This document shows positions 17,716 through 29,030 of a stretch of DNA of 64,000 nt, in pieces. Where the stretch lies: assembly GCA_039654915.1 (NCBI GenBank), contig CM077599.1, positions 25,853,501 through 25,917,500 on the forward strand, in the 5' to 3' direction. The notes below the pieces were generated by a model. It searched no databases. It saw only the letters and a list, made by a program, of their open reading frames with translations, and had not been told where the DNA came from. The stretch is from Aquilaria yunnanensis (lineage: Eukaryota > Streptophyta > Magnoliopsida > Malvales > Thymelaeaceae). Positions within the stretch are counted from its first letter, which is position 1. Each line of letters starts with the position of its first letter. A program made the translations under genes and the position numbers.

Positions 17716-18315
17716 ATGGAGAAAACCCCAACTCGTAAATTCCGAAGTATTTGTGTATTTTCTGGGGCTTTTCCTGGAAAAGATGAAGAGTATTTAAAGG
17801 CAGCCAACCATTTGGGTAGAGTATTAGCTGAGCGAAAAATACATTTAGTTTATGGAGGAGGTAGTGTCGGATTAATGGGAGGCGTAGCATCAGCAGCATC
17901 TTTAGGAGGAAGTCAAGTTCTAGGCATTATCCCAGGACCTTTGAAGTTTATTTCTGGGGGCACGATCGGAGAGGAGCTAGTGGTCAAAAATCTGCAAGAA
18001 CGTGTGCTACAAATGCTTTTAAATGCTGATGCTTTCATCGCTCTACCCGGCGATTTTGGTACATTAAGAGAAGTCTTCCAAATCGCTTCCATGGCCCAAC
18101 TTAATTTGCATAAGAAACCCATTGGGCTTTTAAATATTAACAATTTCTTTACAGGTCTGATAGCTTTTATGGATTATGCTATGTAGAAGAATTTCATATC
18201 AAGAGTGGCACGACGAATCATAATATCCGCAACAACTGCTGAAGAATTGCTAGATAAAATACAAGCTTTTGTTCCTGAACCTGATCCAGCAATGATTCAG
18301 ATAGACTGGACATGA
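17716..18315 (+). pseudogene. Captured LOG-like phosphoribohydrolase, one in-frame stop
   Basis: Homologous to LONELY GUY proteins, which release active cytokinins from their riboside 5'-monophosphates in the cytosol. From Met at 17716 the frame runs 156 codons to a TAG (18184-18186), then stays open and LOG-like for 42 more codons to a TGA at 18313. Visible are SICVFSG at the N-terminus, the nucleotide-binding YGGGSVGLMG (46-55), an arginine at the usual RK position (QERV, 94-97) and PGDFGTLRE (111-119) in place of PGGxGTxxE. The glutamate is kept but the second glycine is Asp. Plant LOG genes have several introns and this has none, so it was probably captured as a processed copy. An upstream in-frame ATG (17629) is less likely because the TATA box lies inside that extension. 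Activity is doubtful. Confidence 0.8.
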
Positions 18316-18864
18316 CAGTCTTTCCTGACCAGTTCACTCCCATAATGGTCCTCTACTCACCCTGTTGAAGTATTGTGGAAGAAAGAAGCGATCTGATCCG
18401 TTTTTCTTGTCCTTTAGTTTTAATTATCAGCATTTTCTTTCGTATTTCAGTTTTTTTTTTCAGGGAATTTCATTATCTTATAAGATAGTTTCGTCCATGC
18501 TGATATTAAAACCATGGGACAATGCCTTTAGGTTGGAATGGCTGAGTAAAGAGTAATTTTTATTACTCTTGAAACGCATCCTATTAGGTCTACTAGGCAT
18601 AACATTTTGGGGTAGTTAAGCTTTAACCTTATTTGGATGACATATCTCACAAGGGAATCTATATTTACTGAAGAAAATATTAGATGAACCTTGGATATTG
18701 ATTCCAAACATCCATTCCCTTTACATAATTTGTCAGTGTTATTGTCATCATCAAGATTCACTCATCTTATCGAAGTTTAAATTTTTGCACTCACCTATTA
18801 TCAAAATTCACACTTTCGAAGAAAATTATTCCAATTTCAATTGCTTTCATATAAATTTCGCTCG
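18316..18864 (+). other. Non-coding 3' region between LOG-like gene and repeats
   Basis: About 550 bases with no supported gene, RNA or repeat. Short open frames here have no recognisable features. Confidence 0.6.
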
Positions 18865-19320
18865 AGGTCCTAAGGAAAGCTCCTTAGCCTCAAAATCAAT
18901 TTTCATCATCGGGGTTTTAAGGATAGAACCTTTGCCTCGAAAACAATCAATTTTCACCATCGGGGTTTTAAGGATGAAACCTTTGCCTCGAAAATAATCA
19001 ATTTTCATCATCGGGGTTTTAAGGATGGAACCTTTGCCTCGAAAACAATCAATTTTCATCATCGGGGTTTTAAGGATGGAACCTTTGCCTCGAAAATAAT
19101 CAATTTTCATCATCGGGGTTTTAAGGATGGAACCTTTGCCTCGAAAACAATCAATTTTCATCATCGGGGTTTTAAGGATGGAACCTTTGCCTCGAAAACA
19201 ATCAATTTTCATCATCGGGGTTTTAAGGATGGAACCTTTGCCTCGAAAACAATCAATTTTCATCATCGGGGTTTTAAGGATGGAACCTTTGCCTCGAAAT
19301 CAATCAATCAATCCGAGGTT
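18865..19320 (+). repeat. 51-bp tandem repeats
   Basis: Eight to nine units of 51 bp, each with GGGGTTTTAAGGATGGAACC, CCTCG and an AACAATCAATTTTCATCATC spacer. They are related to the 47-bp array at 3059-4500 and fold the same way (AAGG/CCTT). Because 51 is a multiple of three, the minus strand yields an artefactual 17-residue repeat peptide. Confidence 0.9.
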
Positions 19321-19339
19321 TTAAGGATGGAACATTTAC

Positions 19340-20600
19340 CTCGACATCCATCAATTTTCCTTCAAACGATAGAAGAGTTCCTATCGTCGAGGTTCTAAGG
19401 TAGGACCCTTAACCTCAAAACAATCAATTTTACTTCAAACGATAGGAGAGTTCCTATCATCGAGGTTCTAAGGTAGGGCCCTTAACCTCAAAATCATCAA
19501 TTTTCCTTCAAACGATAGAAAAGTTCCTATCGTCGAGGTTCTAAGGTAGGGCCCTTAACCTCAAAATCATCAATTTTCCTTCAAACGATAGGAGAGTTCC
19601 TATCGTCGAGGTTCTAAGGTAGGACCCTTAACCTCAAAATTATCAATTTTCCTTCAAACGATAGGAGAGTTCCTATCGTCGAGGTTCTAAGGTAGGACCC
19701 TTAACCTCAAAACAATCAATTTTACTTCAAACGATAGAAGAGTTCCTATCGTCGAGGTTCTAAGGTAGGGCCCTTAACCTCAAAATCATCAATTTTCCTT
19801 CAAACGATAGGAGAGTTCCTATCGTCGAGGTTCTAAGGTAGGACCCTTAACCTCAAAATCATCAATTTTCCTTCAAACGATAGGAGAGTTCCTATCGTCG
19901 AGGTTCTAAGGTAGGACCCTTAACCTCAAAACAATCAATTTTACTTCAAACGATAGGAGAGTTCCTATCATCGAGGTTCTAAGGTAGGACCCTTAACCTC
20001 ATTCAAACAATTTTCCTTCAAACGATAGGAGAGTTCCTATCGTCGAGGTTCTAAGGTAGGACCCTTAACCTCAAAACAATCAATTTTCCTTCAAACGATA
20101 AGAGAGTTCCTATCGTCGAGGTTCTAAGGTAGGACCCTTAACCTCAAAATCATCAATTTTCCTTCAAACGATAGGAGAGTTCCTATCGTCGAGGTTCTAA
20201 GGTAGGACCCTTAACCTCAAAACAATCAATTTTACTTCAAACGATAGGAGAGTTCCTATCATCGAGGTTCTAAGGTAGGGCCCTTAACCTCAAAATCATC
20301 AATTTTCCTTCAAACGATAGAAGAGTTCCTATCGTCGAGGTTCTAAGGTAGGGCCCTTAACCTCAAAATCATCAATTTTCCATCAAACGATAGGAGAGTT
20401 CCTATCGTCGAGGTTCTAAGGTAGGACCCTTAACCTCAAAATTATCAATTTTCCTTCAAACGATAGGAGAGTTCCTATCGTCGAGGTTCTAAGGTAGGAC
20501 CCTTAACCTCAAAACAATCAATTTTACTTCAAACGATAGAAGAGTTCCTATCGTCGAGGTTCTAAGGTAGGGCCCTTAACCTCAAACTTTCAACGATAGG
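19340..20600 (+). repeat. 77-bp tandem repeats with two hairpins per unit
   Basis: About 16-17 units of 69-77 bp. Hairpin 1 is ACGATAGGA-GAGT-TCCTATCGT. Hairpin 2 is GAGGT/ACCTC plus TAAGG/CCTTA around TAGGAC or TAGGGC. Spacers are CAATCAATTTT-like. The same unit on the minus strand forms 53520-54145. It lies just upstream of the polypurine tract of the + element. Confidence 0.9.
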
Positions 20601-20685
20601 AGAGTTCCTATCGTCAAGATTCTAAAGAGGATTCCTTAACCTTATAATTTAGGCGGCGAGAAGGTTCTCAATGCCTAGCTAAGCC

Positions 20686-20769
20686 GGACGAAATTTGGTA
20701 ACGACTTTGCATACATCATGTCCCATGAAGCATGCAAAGGGGGGCAGCTGTTGACACCCAATTTCGTCC
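20686..20769 (+). other. Polypurine tract and enclosing hairpin before LTR-B
   Basis: GGACGAAATTTGG (20686-20698) against the LTR start, the TTTGCAT/ATGCAAA and TCATG/CATGA stems, and the polypurine tract AAAGGGGGG (20736-20744) directly before LTR-B. Same plan as 4599-4683. Confidence 0.8.
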
Positions 20770-22635
20770 GACCTTAAAAGAAAAAAATAAATAATAGTAA
20801 TAATAATAATAATAAAATATATATTATTTTAGGGGCATTTTTGTTTTATAGAATGTATGTTAAAAATAATTATTAATTAATGAAAAAAATTAATTAATTA
20901 ATTAATTATAAATCAAATCAAATCAAATCAAATTAATTAAAAATATGTGTGTGTAATAATAAATATAATGTAAAAATAAAAAAAATAAATAATAATAAAA
21001 AAAATTAAAAAAAATATCTCCTCTGCTCCCTTCTCGATCCTTCTGGGGGGAATTATTAATCCAGGGGGGGGGACGCTCTCTCTCGGACAGGAGGGAGCTC
21101 TCTTTCTCCCTCCCGAGCTCTCCAGACTCTCTCTCTCTCCAAAAAAAAAAAAATTTCTCTTTTATCTCTCTCTTCTCTTCCCTCTCTCTCCCCACTTCTC
21201 TCCTTCTCTCTCTGCTCTCTTCCCTCCTGCCCCTGCCGGCATCGCCTCCCTTCTTCTCTCTCTGCGTCGCCCCCCCTCCTACTCCAGCCGACGTCACCAC
21301 CGCCTCTCAGCTCCTCCGTTCGCCTCTGCTCCCGTCGCTCACCTCCGATCTCTCCCACCGCCTCCTGCCGTGTCCTGGCTGCCGCGATCCCTGCTCGGCC
21401 AGCTCCTCCATCGGTGCCTTCTGCTCGTGCTACTGCTCTTCTGCTCCGCCTTCTGCTCGAGCTGCTGCTCTCCATCCTTACGTTGCTACTCCGTCGCAGC
21501 GTCCCCCGCCGCCGGCCTGATCCACATCAGCTACGTCCGCCTCCTTGCTGTTCTCCCTCCGCCATGCCTAGCCCAGCCTCCATCTATTCTGCCTTCCTTG
21601 CGCCGCCCTGACGTCAACAGAAACCAAAGGGAGAAGACGAAGACGCGTCTGGAGTTTTGCACGTTGACAAGTCAAAATTGATTTTTTATTTATTTTTGGG
21701 TAAAACCATCTTTTATTTTCTTTCAATATGAGCCACTAACTTCGCTTTATCTTGCAGATCAATCACTGATTGCATTATTTTTGTTTATAGTTTAGATTTT
21801 CTTTGTTTAATTGTTCATTTTATTATTTTGGATCATGAATCTGTTGATTAGTTAATATAAAATTGTATGTTCATCAGATTTTTACTTATGTATTGATTTT
21901 AATTTTTCATTAGTAGCACAAATTTAAAACTCATGTTTACATAATACATTTAAACGTTCATATTTACAAGATTCAATTCTGAGCCGGTTTTAATGAAAAT
22001 TCAAAGATGAATTTAGGACGGTAGTAAATAAAAAAATCCATATCCAGATGATTTGGTTAGAATCCATGGTTTGGATATCAATTGATATTACTTAAAGTAA
22101 ACAAAAGCAAAAATTAAAATTAAATAATAAAACTCAGATTGCAAATCGACCCATTCTCAAACCAGAATCTGATTCAAAAGTTCATAATTTTGGCATAATT
22201 ATAATTTTGTCCCTGGATTTATTTGATTTGTCTAATTGAGACTCTAATGTTGTTTTTATTTGCAGTAAAGTCATTAATTTACTTATTTTTTTTCATTATG
22301 CTTTTGTTTGTTCAGCTAAATTAAAGGCATAAATTAACTTACAAATTAACATTAAGATTAATTACATGATTAGGTTGTATAAATATTTTTAATAAATAAT
22401 TTGTCACTCAATTTATTTAATTTGATCGTCTGAGACTTTTAAGCTGTTTTGGATTTACAATTTGGTTACTAATGTTTATTTTCTTTTATCTCTTTGTTTG
22501 TTCATTTATTTAAGAATATGAATAAACTTAAAGAATTAATATTAAGTATAATTGTGTGAGCTGGTTAGATCTTATTTGATTCGTTTATCCGAGACCCTAA
22601 TATTGTTCTGATTTACAAATTAGCCATTGTTTTAC

Positions 22636-22667
<32 letters not shown>

Positions 22668-22731
22668 CCATTATAAGTCACTAACCTTTAATTTTTGCAG
22701 AACTCAACTAACACGACTAACTTTACTAACC

Positions 22732-22774
<43 letters not shown>

Positions 22775-24928
22775 GTTACTAATTTACTAACTTCACTAAC
22801 TTTTATTATTATTGTTGTTACTAACTTACTAACTTCACTAACTTTTATTATTATTGTTGTTACTAACATAACTAACTTCACTAACTTTTATTATTATTGT
22901 TGTTATAATTAACTCAACTAACATTACTAACTTTTATTTTTATTGTTATTAACAATTAACTTTACTAACTTTTCTAACTTTTATTATTATTGTGTTATTA
23001 AAGTAGATAGCCAAAAAGCCCCACTTTATTATTATTAACTGTCTTTTTGGTGGTTAAATTTATTTTAATTGTCATAAACAATAATAAAAAAATAAAAAAA
23101 AAGGAATTTTATGTGAATAATTATTAAGGCTAATAAAAAAATCATTTTTAAAAGCCAATTATCTTTTATTATTTTGGAACATATGTTTTTATTATTTCTT
23201 TAAAGATAACATAAAGTTAACTTTTTCTTCCTTTTTGTTAAAAATTAATAAACAAACATAATTAATAAACAAAAAAATATACAAAACAATTTTTTAAACA
23301 TATCTTTAAAATAATAATAAAATTATGATTAAAATTAATAATTGATTAATTAATTAAAAATAAAAATTTAATAAAAATTAAATTCCATGTCCAAATGATC
23401 CGCCAGGATCCAATGGTTTGGAGAATAAAAATATTTTTAAAATAAAAATTAATTTTATAATTACTTTAATCTAGTAAAATAATAAATAATAATAAAAAAA
23501 AAACAAACAAACAAAATCTTTCTTTAATAAAAAAATTAAAACTTTGTATTTTATTTCTTGTGATTTCTTTATTAAATATACAAAAAATCCTAATAATAAC
23601 TTTTTGGTTCATTTTTATTCAGAAATAAAACTTTACTTTTATTTAAAGATATACATATAAATTTTTAGTTTCTTTTTTTTTTAAAATTACTCTTGGTTAA
23701 TCTTTTATCAAAAAATAAAATATATAAATATTATGACTTTTCTCTATTTTTAAAATATACATATAAATCCTTGATTTCTTTATTAAATAATCATTTTTGG
23801 TTAATCTCTTATAAAAAATGAAATATAAATATCAAGACTTTTTATATAAATCTTTTCTTTATTATTTTATTGGATAATTAATTTTTTGGTTTATCTTTTA
23901 TCAAACAAAAAAAAATCAATCAAATACATGAATATCAAGATTTTATTTTTAACTCTTTTGTTTTCTTTGGTAAATAAATAAAATCCTGGTATTAAATAAC
24001 TAAATAATTACTTTTTTATAAAAAAAATAAATAAATAAAAAGAAAGAAGTAAAAAGTAAAAGTATTTTTTAGTCATATAACTCTTTGTTCTTTTAATAAA
24101 GAATCTTGATGTTAGATAAATAAGAAATTTTTTTGATTCCTTAAATAATTAATAAATATCTTTCATTAAACAAGAAAATAAAAAGAAAACTAAAAGAAAG
24201 AAAAGAAAGAAAGAAAAGAAAGTAAAATAAAAGTAAAAATATAAAAAAATAATAATAAACAAAACAAAATTTTTAGGTTAACATTAAAAATCATTGACAA
24301 AAATCTAAAATTTCATAAATAAAAACTTATAAATTAGTAATTAAACTAACAATTAATTTCATAAAAAAATAATTAATTATAAATTAAAATAATTTTCATA
24401 TCCGGATGATCCGGCAGGATCTACAGTTTGGAAAGTGTCTTTTTTAAATTAATTGAGTAAAAAATTAAATAAATACAAAGACAAAAATCCATATTTACGA
24501 TATGGATTAAAATTTTGTCAAATTCCGTGTCCGGGTGACTCGGCAGTGTCCATGGTTCGGAATTAAATCTTCCGTGTCCAAATGACTCGGCAGAGTCCAT
24601 GGTTCGGAATAAAAATCTTCCGTGTCCAAATGACTCGGCAGAGTCCATGGTTCGGAAGTATAAAATTTTATATAAATTAATTTAAAAATCCACATCCGAT
24701 TAATTCAGTTAAAATTTCTAGTTTGAAAATTAACTGAATATTTTCTAAAAGCAAAGCAAAACAAAATTAAAATTAACTAAGGTGCCAATTTTGGGCGCTA
24801 TAACAAAGTTGTTTTAGCGTAACCGTACTCCCGATCCCCGAACTCTCGCAGACCAATTTTAAGGTGTCCAATCGACCTAGGTAAACCGATTGGTGGCGAC
24901 TCCCGAAAAAGACCCGCACGTTGCCACA
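20749..24928 (+). mobile_element. LTR-B, Tat/Ogre-type Ty3/gypsy element
   Basis: A 4180-bp LTR, TGTTGACACCC to GTTGCCACA, after the polypurine tract of the + element and before a tRNA-Arg primer site. It shares both ends and the hairpin set with LTR-A, but its U3 and leader are largely unrelated and it is 1.3 kb longer. LTR-A and LTR-B therefore cannot be the two LTRs of one insertion. The leader (21020-21660) is C/T-rich then GC-rich. ACTAAC motifs with TTA repeats fill 22680-22990, and the AAAAA-loop hairpin is at 23000-23027. The frames at 21056-21681 reflect GC-rich composition. A related fragment lies reversed at 41880-42581. Confidence 0.88.
22036..24657 (+). other. Set of six covarying hairpins in LTR-B
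   Basis: Located at 22036-22076 (inner stem GATT/AATC, outer ATCCA/TGGAT), 23384-23422 (GATCC/GGATC), 24393-24433, 24522-24563, 24571-24608 and 24617-24657 (GACTC/GAGTC, outer TTCCG/CGGAA). They follow the plan described for LTR-A. The copy at 24522 has CAGTGTC instead of CAGAGTC, which breaks one pair. Confidence 0.7.
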
Positions 24929-24931
24929 GCT

Positions 24932-24949
24932 TGGCGACTCCGCTGGGGA
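24932..24949 (+). promoter_or_regulatory. Primer binding site, tRNA-Arg variant
   Basis: TGGCGACTCCGCTGGGGA, one base different from the other sites (G for A at position 11). It follows LTR-B by 3 bases. Its presence shows LTR-B once served as a 5' LTR, yet only rearranged pieces follow. Confidence 0.75.
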
Positions 24950-25135
24950 TTAGTGGGATCTTGTACTTCTTTGATGGGGACTTGAGTTGCTTTCCCTTTG
25001 ATTAATTCCATCAATTGTTTCATCTGTTCTGACATACTTTCAATCTTGGACTCCATCTCCATGAGACGTCCTTCGGCTTGTTCTGCCATTAATCTTGTTT
25101 GGAGTCGAGTTGAATATCGGTGTTGAGGTCCAATT
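24950..25135 (-). pseudogene. Gag N-terminal fragment, reversed
   Basis: On the minus strand the frame is open from about 25135 through Met at 25089 (MAEQAEGRLMEMESK) into a short coiled-coil-like stretch. It is cut after about 47 residues where it meets the + strand primer site. It resembles the start of Tat-type Gag, a part missing from both longer gag copies in this window. Confidence 0.6.
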
Positions 25136-25138
25136 TTA

Positions 25139-25272
25139 CCCTTTTAAAGGAAATATTTATTTTATTAGATTCTATGTGTGTATGATTGATGTGATGGATG
25201 CATGCATGAATATTGTAAATACTTGGTGAAAGAAGAACTATAATGGAATTTCTCAATTACATTCAGCAAAAG
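25139..25272 (+). pseudogene. Leader and ORF1 start fragment, plus strand
   Basis: TTGGTGAAAGAA, CTAT and ATGGAATTTCTC near 25222-25255 match the leader and start of ORF1 at 62335-62375 in the plus orientation, although the pieces on either side are reversed. Only about ten codons of ORF1 are present. Confidence 0.5.
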
Positions 25273-25278
25273 GTTTGT

Positions 25279-25885
25279 TTAAAAGAAACGACCCAAAGTA
25301 CAATACTGCTTTCTGGCCTTAGATATGAACTCCATCATTCTTTGAACATTTACTGATGGAGTAGGACAGCTCAGTTCTTCTAACTCCTTGGCTTCTTCGC
25401 CCATTAGTTGGGCTTGTTCTGTAACTTTTCTGACTTCTACCAAAAATGTTTGCAATTGATCTTGAGAAAATCTGTATTGATCTTCCCAGTATCTGACTCT
25501 CATCTCTTTTTGATCGGTTTCATCAACCAATTGGGAGATGACTTGTTTTTGGTATTCAACTTTCTCTTCGAGGAGTTGTGTTTTGTGACCGAGCTGTTGC
25601 ATGTCAAGGAGCATCCTCTTGTTCTTCTCCTTTTCTTCCTCTAGTTCTTTCTCCAACTCTCTTTTCGCCAATTTTCTGATGACCTCTTCAGATAGAACTA
25701 TTCCTTCCTTCCGATTATTTCTCCATTCATAATACGCAGTAGGAGAAATAATAGGGCCTGACTTTAATATGAAAAGTCTTTTCCATGCAACTGAAATACC
25801 CATTGCAAGCTTATTTGAATTTGGATCTTCATGTGAAAACTCCAACTTGCTCAGGTTATGTGTTATGGGTATAAATTGCATGGAC
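25279..25885 (-). pseudogene. ORF1 C-terminal fragment (coiled coil), reversed
   Basis: 200 codons matching the ORF1 protein at 62355-64000 from its MQFIPIT segment onward, then past the point where that copy leaves the window. It therefore shows how ORF1 ends (KQYCTLGRFF, stop). Most of it is a charged helix with heptad-like spacing, probably a coiled coil. The upstream half, including the DUF7745-like domain, is missing, and it cannot make the full protein. Confidence 0.75.
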
Positions 25886-25913
25886 TATTTAGAGTTGTTA
25901 GTAAGTTACTGGA

Positions 25914-25948
25914 GCCCTTAGCCCCAGCCCTCTTCCCTTCTTCCCCAG
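25914..25948 (+). other. 35-bp LTR-C leader filler at a junction
   Basis: Identical to 57439-57473 of LTR-C. It lies between broken ORF1 and the reversed primer site and shares CCCCAG with the latter. This is typical filler left by error-prone end joining. Confidence 0.7.
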
Positions 25949-25959
25949 TGGAGTCGCCA
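25942..25959 (-). promoter_or_regulatory. Primer binding site, tRNA-Arg, reversed
   Basis: Reverse complement of TGGCGACTCCACTGGGGA, 3 bases from the end of the reversed LTR at 25963. Confidence 0.75.
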
Positions 25960-25962
25960 AGC

Positions 25963-27355
25963 TGTGGCAACGTGCGGGCCGTTTTCGGGAGTCGCCACCA
26001 ATCAGTTTTCTTAGGTCGATTGGTCACCTTAAAATTGGTCTGCGAGAGTTCGGGGATCGGGAGTACGGTTACGCTAAAACAATATTGTTATAGCGCCCAA
26101 AATTGGCACCTTAGTTGATTTTAATTTTGTTTTACTTTGCTTTTAAATAATTTTCAGTTAATTTAGAAATTTTAACTGAATTAGTCGAAATGTGGATTTT
26201 TAAGTTAATTTGTATAGAATTTTATACTTCCGAACCATGGACTCTGCCGAGTCATTTGGACACGGAAGATTTTGATTCCGAACCATGGACTCTGCCGAGT
26301 CATTTGGACACGGAATTTGGTGAAATTTAAACAATTTAATCCATATTGTAAATATGGATTTTTTTTATTTTAATGGAAGTAATTGTTATTTTAATTACTA
26401 TTTTTGTAAGTCTTTTAAAATTTTATGTTTTTGTTAATGATCTTTAAAAGATCTTTCTTTTTTATATCTTATTATTCTTTTCTTTCTTTTCTTTATCTTT
26501 TTGATTTTTATCTTTCTCTTATCTTTCTTTTCTTTTTCTTATCTGATTTTTCTTGTATAATGAAGGATATTTATTATTTAAAGAATTACTCAATTTATAA
26601 AAGAATTAAAAAAATAATTAATTTTTTTTATTTAATAAGAAGTTAATTTAAAGGAATCAAAGAGTTTAAAAATAAAAATCTTTGATCATGGTACGGGGCG
26701 TTGTTACTCAGCCAGACCCTCTTCACCAGGTGAAGCAGCTCAAAAGCGGGCACGAGACAGTTTCCAGCCAATATACCATGAACTAAAATTTTTTTTTTTT
26801 TGACTTAACAACATGGTTCAGATTTATTTTACATATATATTTTTTTATGGCTAATTTCTTTAAATGAAATGAGTTTAACCATAAAATAAAGAAAAATTAA
26901 ATAACTATAAATAAAGTGGAGGTTTTCTTCTTTTATTATTATTATTATTATTATTTTATTTTATTTTGTTATTTTTGAAATCATTTGACTAAGATTTTTA
27001 TAAAGGAAACAAAAATTTATATCTTTTCATTATTTTAAAAGAAATAAGTAAAATATTACTGAATAAAATATTATCCTAAAATTTTTATTCTTTTTATTAA
27101 TAAAGAAAGCTAAAAATTATATTTTATTATTTTAAAAGAAATAAATAAATAAAATATTACTGAAAAAATATTAACCCAAAAATTTACTCTTTTTATTAAT
27201 AAAGAAAACTAAAAAGATATATTTTATTATTTTAATAAATAATTAATATATTAGTCCCAAAATTTTATTTTCAATAAAGAAAAGTTTATTTATATACTTT
27301 ATTTAAAAAAAATATTTCCAAGCCATGGATCCTGGCGGATCATTTGGTCATGGAG
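25963..27355 (-). mobile_element. LTR-C-like 3' part, truncated, reversed
   Basis: It reads from the LTR end (25963) through two GACTC/GAGTC hairpins (about 26228-26316), a T/C tract, the 101-bp module (26684-26784) and a GATCC/GGATC hairpin (about 27318-27356). It then stops abruptly inside LTR sequence at about 27355. U3 and leader are missing. It is the 5' LTR remnant of the reversed element represented by 24950-25948. Confidence 0.8.
26684..26784. other. 101-bp GC-rich hairpin module, copy 2
   Basis: Same 101 bases as 590-690, with the central stem CTTCACC/GGTGAAG. Surrounding LTR sequence has diverged. Confidence 0.8.
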
Positions 27356-28671
27356 GAATAATCCATCTTAGGATGGATTTTAAATATTGTTTAACCAATA
27401 ATTTGATACAAATTAGATATATTGCATGAATTAAAATTAAAAATAAAGACAACTAAATAAATAAACATATCAAATCGAAATGCGAATGTTGTTCTTGCTA
27501 TGTTTATATTGGACCTTGTATGTTATAAAAAATTATTTCTATTCTATCTTTTTGCTGAAAACTTACTCATCTATTTAGATTGGCATCACGCTGATGTCGG
27601 CTCTCAATTTTAAACACTTGGTCCCATAAACCATTGTTGGATAAACAACCATTCTGTGGAGCTTGCCTTTTAGTTTGATAAGCTTAATCCAATCCTGGCA
27701 CAAAGTAAAATGACCAAATCCTTGATGTCCTAAAGAAAATTGTTCGCAGTCTTACCTCCTGCTTTTATTTTGTTATCAATTGGAGCTATCTCGTATCCAT
27801 TTGTTCTGAAATGACTTGAACTGATTCTGTTTACACCCAAGGTCATTGAACGCTCTTGATCGAGAGTTTTGAACACCAAATCCAAAAGGATTTGGCTTTT
27901 TGCTGTAGCTGTAAACCAACTTGACTGTTAGAACTTGAAAAGCGTAGATTCTACGCTAAAGTAGATCTCCACTTCATTGCTGGCACCATTAGCTCCGGTG
28001 CAAGTATCTCCATATTTTGGCCATGAATCAAATGTAATGCAATCTCATTAAGGAACACATTCCAAGAAGCATTTACAATATTAATGCAGCAGCAAATATT
28101 GAAAACTGAATTCCATCAAGCACTAAAGAAGCCACCAGTAATGAACAAAAACTAGCAAAAAAAAAAAAAAAATCAATTTCTGGATTCCATTAAACAGTGA
28201 AGAAGCCACCAGCACGATCAAAGAAAACTAATGCACAACACCAATATAAATAAAGCAGACAACCAGTAGTCAAGCACCGTGAAACACATTCAGCAAATTT
28301 TCAACAACCACACACACGCAAGTAACCAACTCCATTTCCCAAAGATACTAATATCAACAAATAAATCTTGAAATATCTTAGAACTGGAAGAAAAATTTTA
28401 TTTTCAAAAGCCAGATATTCAGTTTCAAGGAAAAGATAATAGCTTCCAGCAAACAGACCAAGATGTCTTCTCCGGGGTGCCTTTAAAGCGTTAATGGGAT
28501 CATTGCCTCAAAGCAGCGGAAGCAATCAGTAGAAACAGTACATCCCCTTGAAAGGATCGCCAGTTAATGATACTTCTGACCAAACATCAAACTTGTGGTT
28601 TCAACTAAGCCAAAACTTGTCCAAAGCTCTCACGCGACCACAGAGAAGATAAAAAAATAAAAATAAAAATA

Positions 28672-28702
<31 letters not shown>

Positions 28703-28740
28703 AAAAAAAAAGAAATAAATAATAATAATAATAATAATAA

Positions 28741-28780
<40 letters not shown>

Positions 28781-29030
28781 AAAAAAAAATTGCGAATTCC
28801 TCAGAAATATGAAACTCAGAGTATCGAATGAGAGAATAACAAACAAACACATCCTATCCATTCAATTCAATCAACAAAAACGATCAAGTTCAGAGTAAAC
28901 AGGGGAGAAAGTCAACAGATTTTCCGAGGGGATGTCGAAATCAGAGAAAATCCGGCGAGAAGCGGAGGATCTTAGCAGCGGCTGCAGACGCTGGTGCCAT
29001 GGGAGAGAGAGGATGGTTTCGCTTTCTCCC
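27356..29030. other. Unassigned region, possible host gene remnants on the minus strand
   Basis: Base composition is more mixed than in the LTRs and no retrotransposon homology was seen. Two short minus-strand stretches look like terminal exons: 28044-27928 (38 codons, with WPKYGDTCTGANG) and about 28582-28517 (FDVWSEVSLTGDPFKG, then a stop shortly after). A possible first exon begins at 28999 on the minus strand (MAPASAAAAKILR). These could be parts of one host gene, but splicing was not established and no family is recognised. Confidence 0.3.
28650..28790. repeat. AT-rich microsatellite (AAAT and AAT units)
   Basis: Runs of AAAT then AAT. The Y/F/I-rich peptides predicted from the minus strand are artefacts of this repeat. 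Confidence 0.9.

Noticed and set aside
18847..19266. A 139-residue repetitive peptide on the minus strand
   Set aside because: It is the translation of the 51-bp tandem repeat, whose length is a multiple of three. No start context or non-repeat part.
28601..28861. Y/F/I-rich membrane-like peptide
   Set aside because: Produced by the AT microsatellite at 28650-28790.
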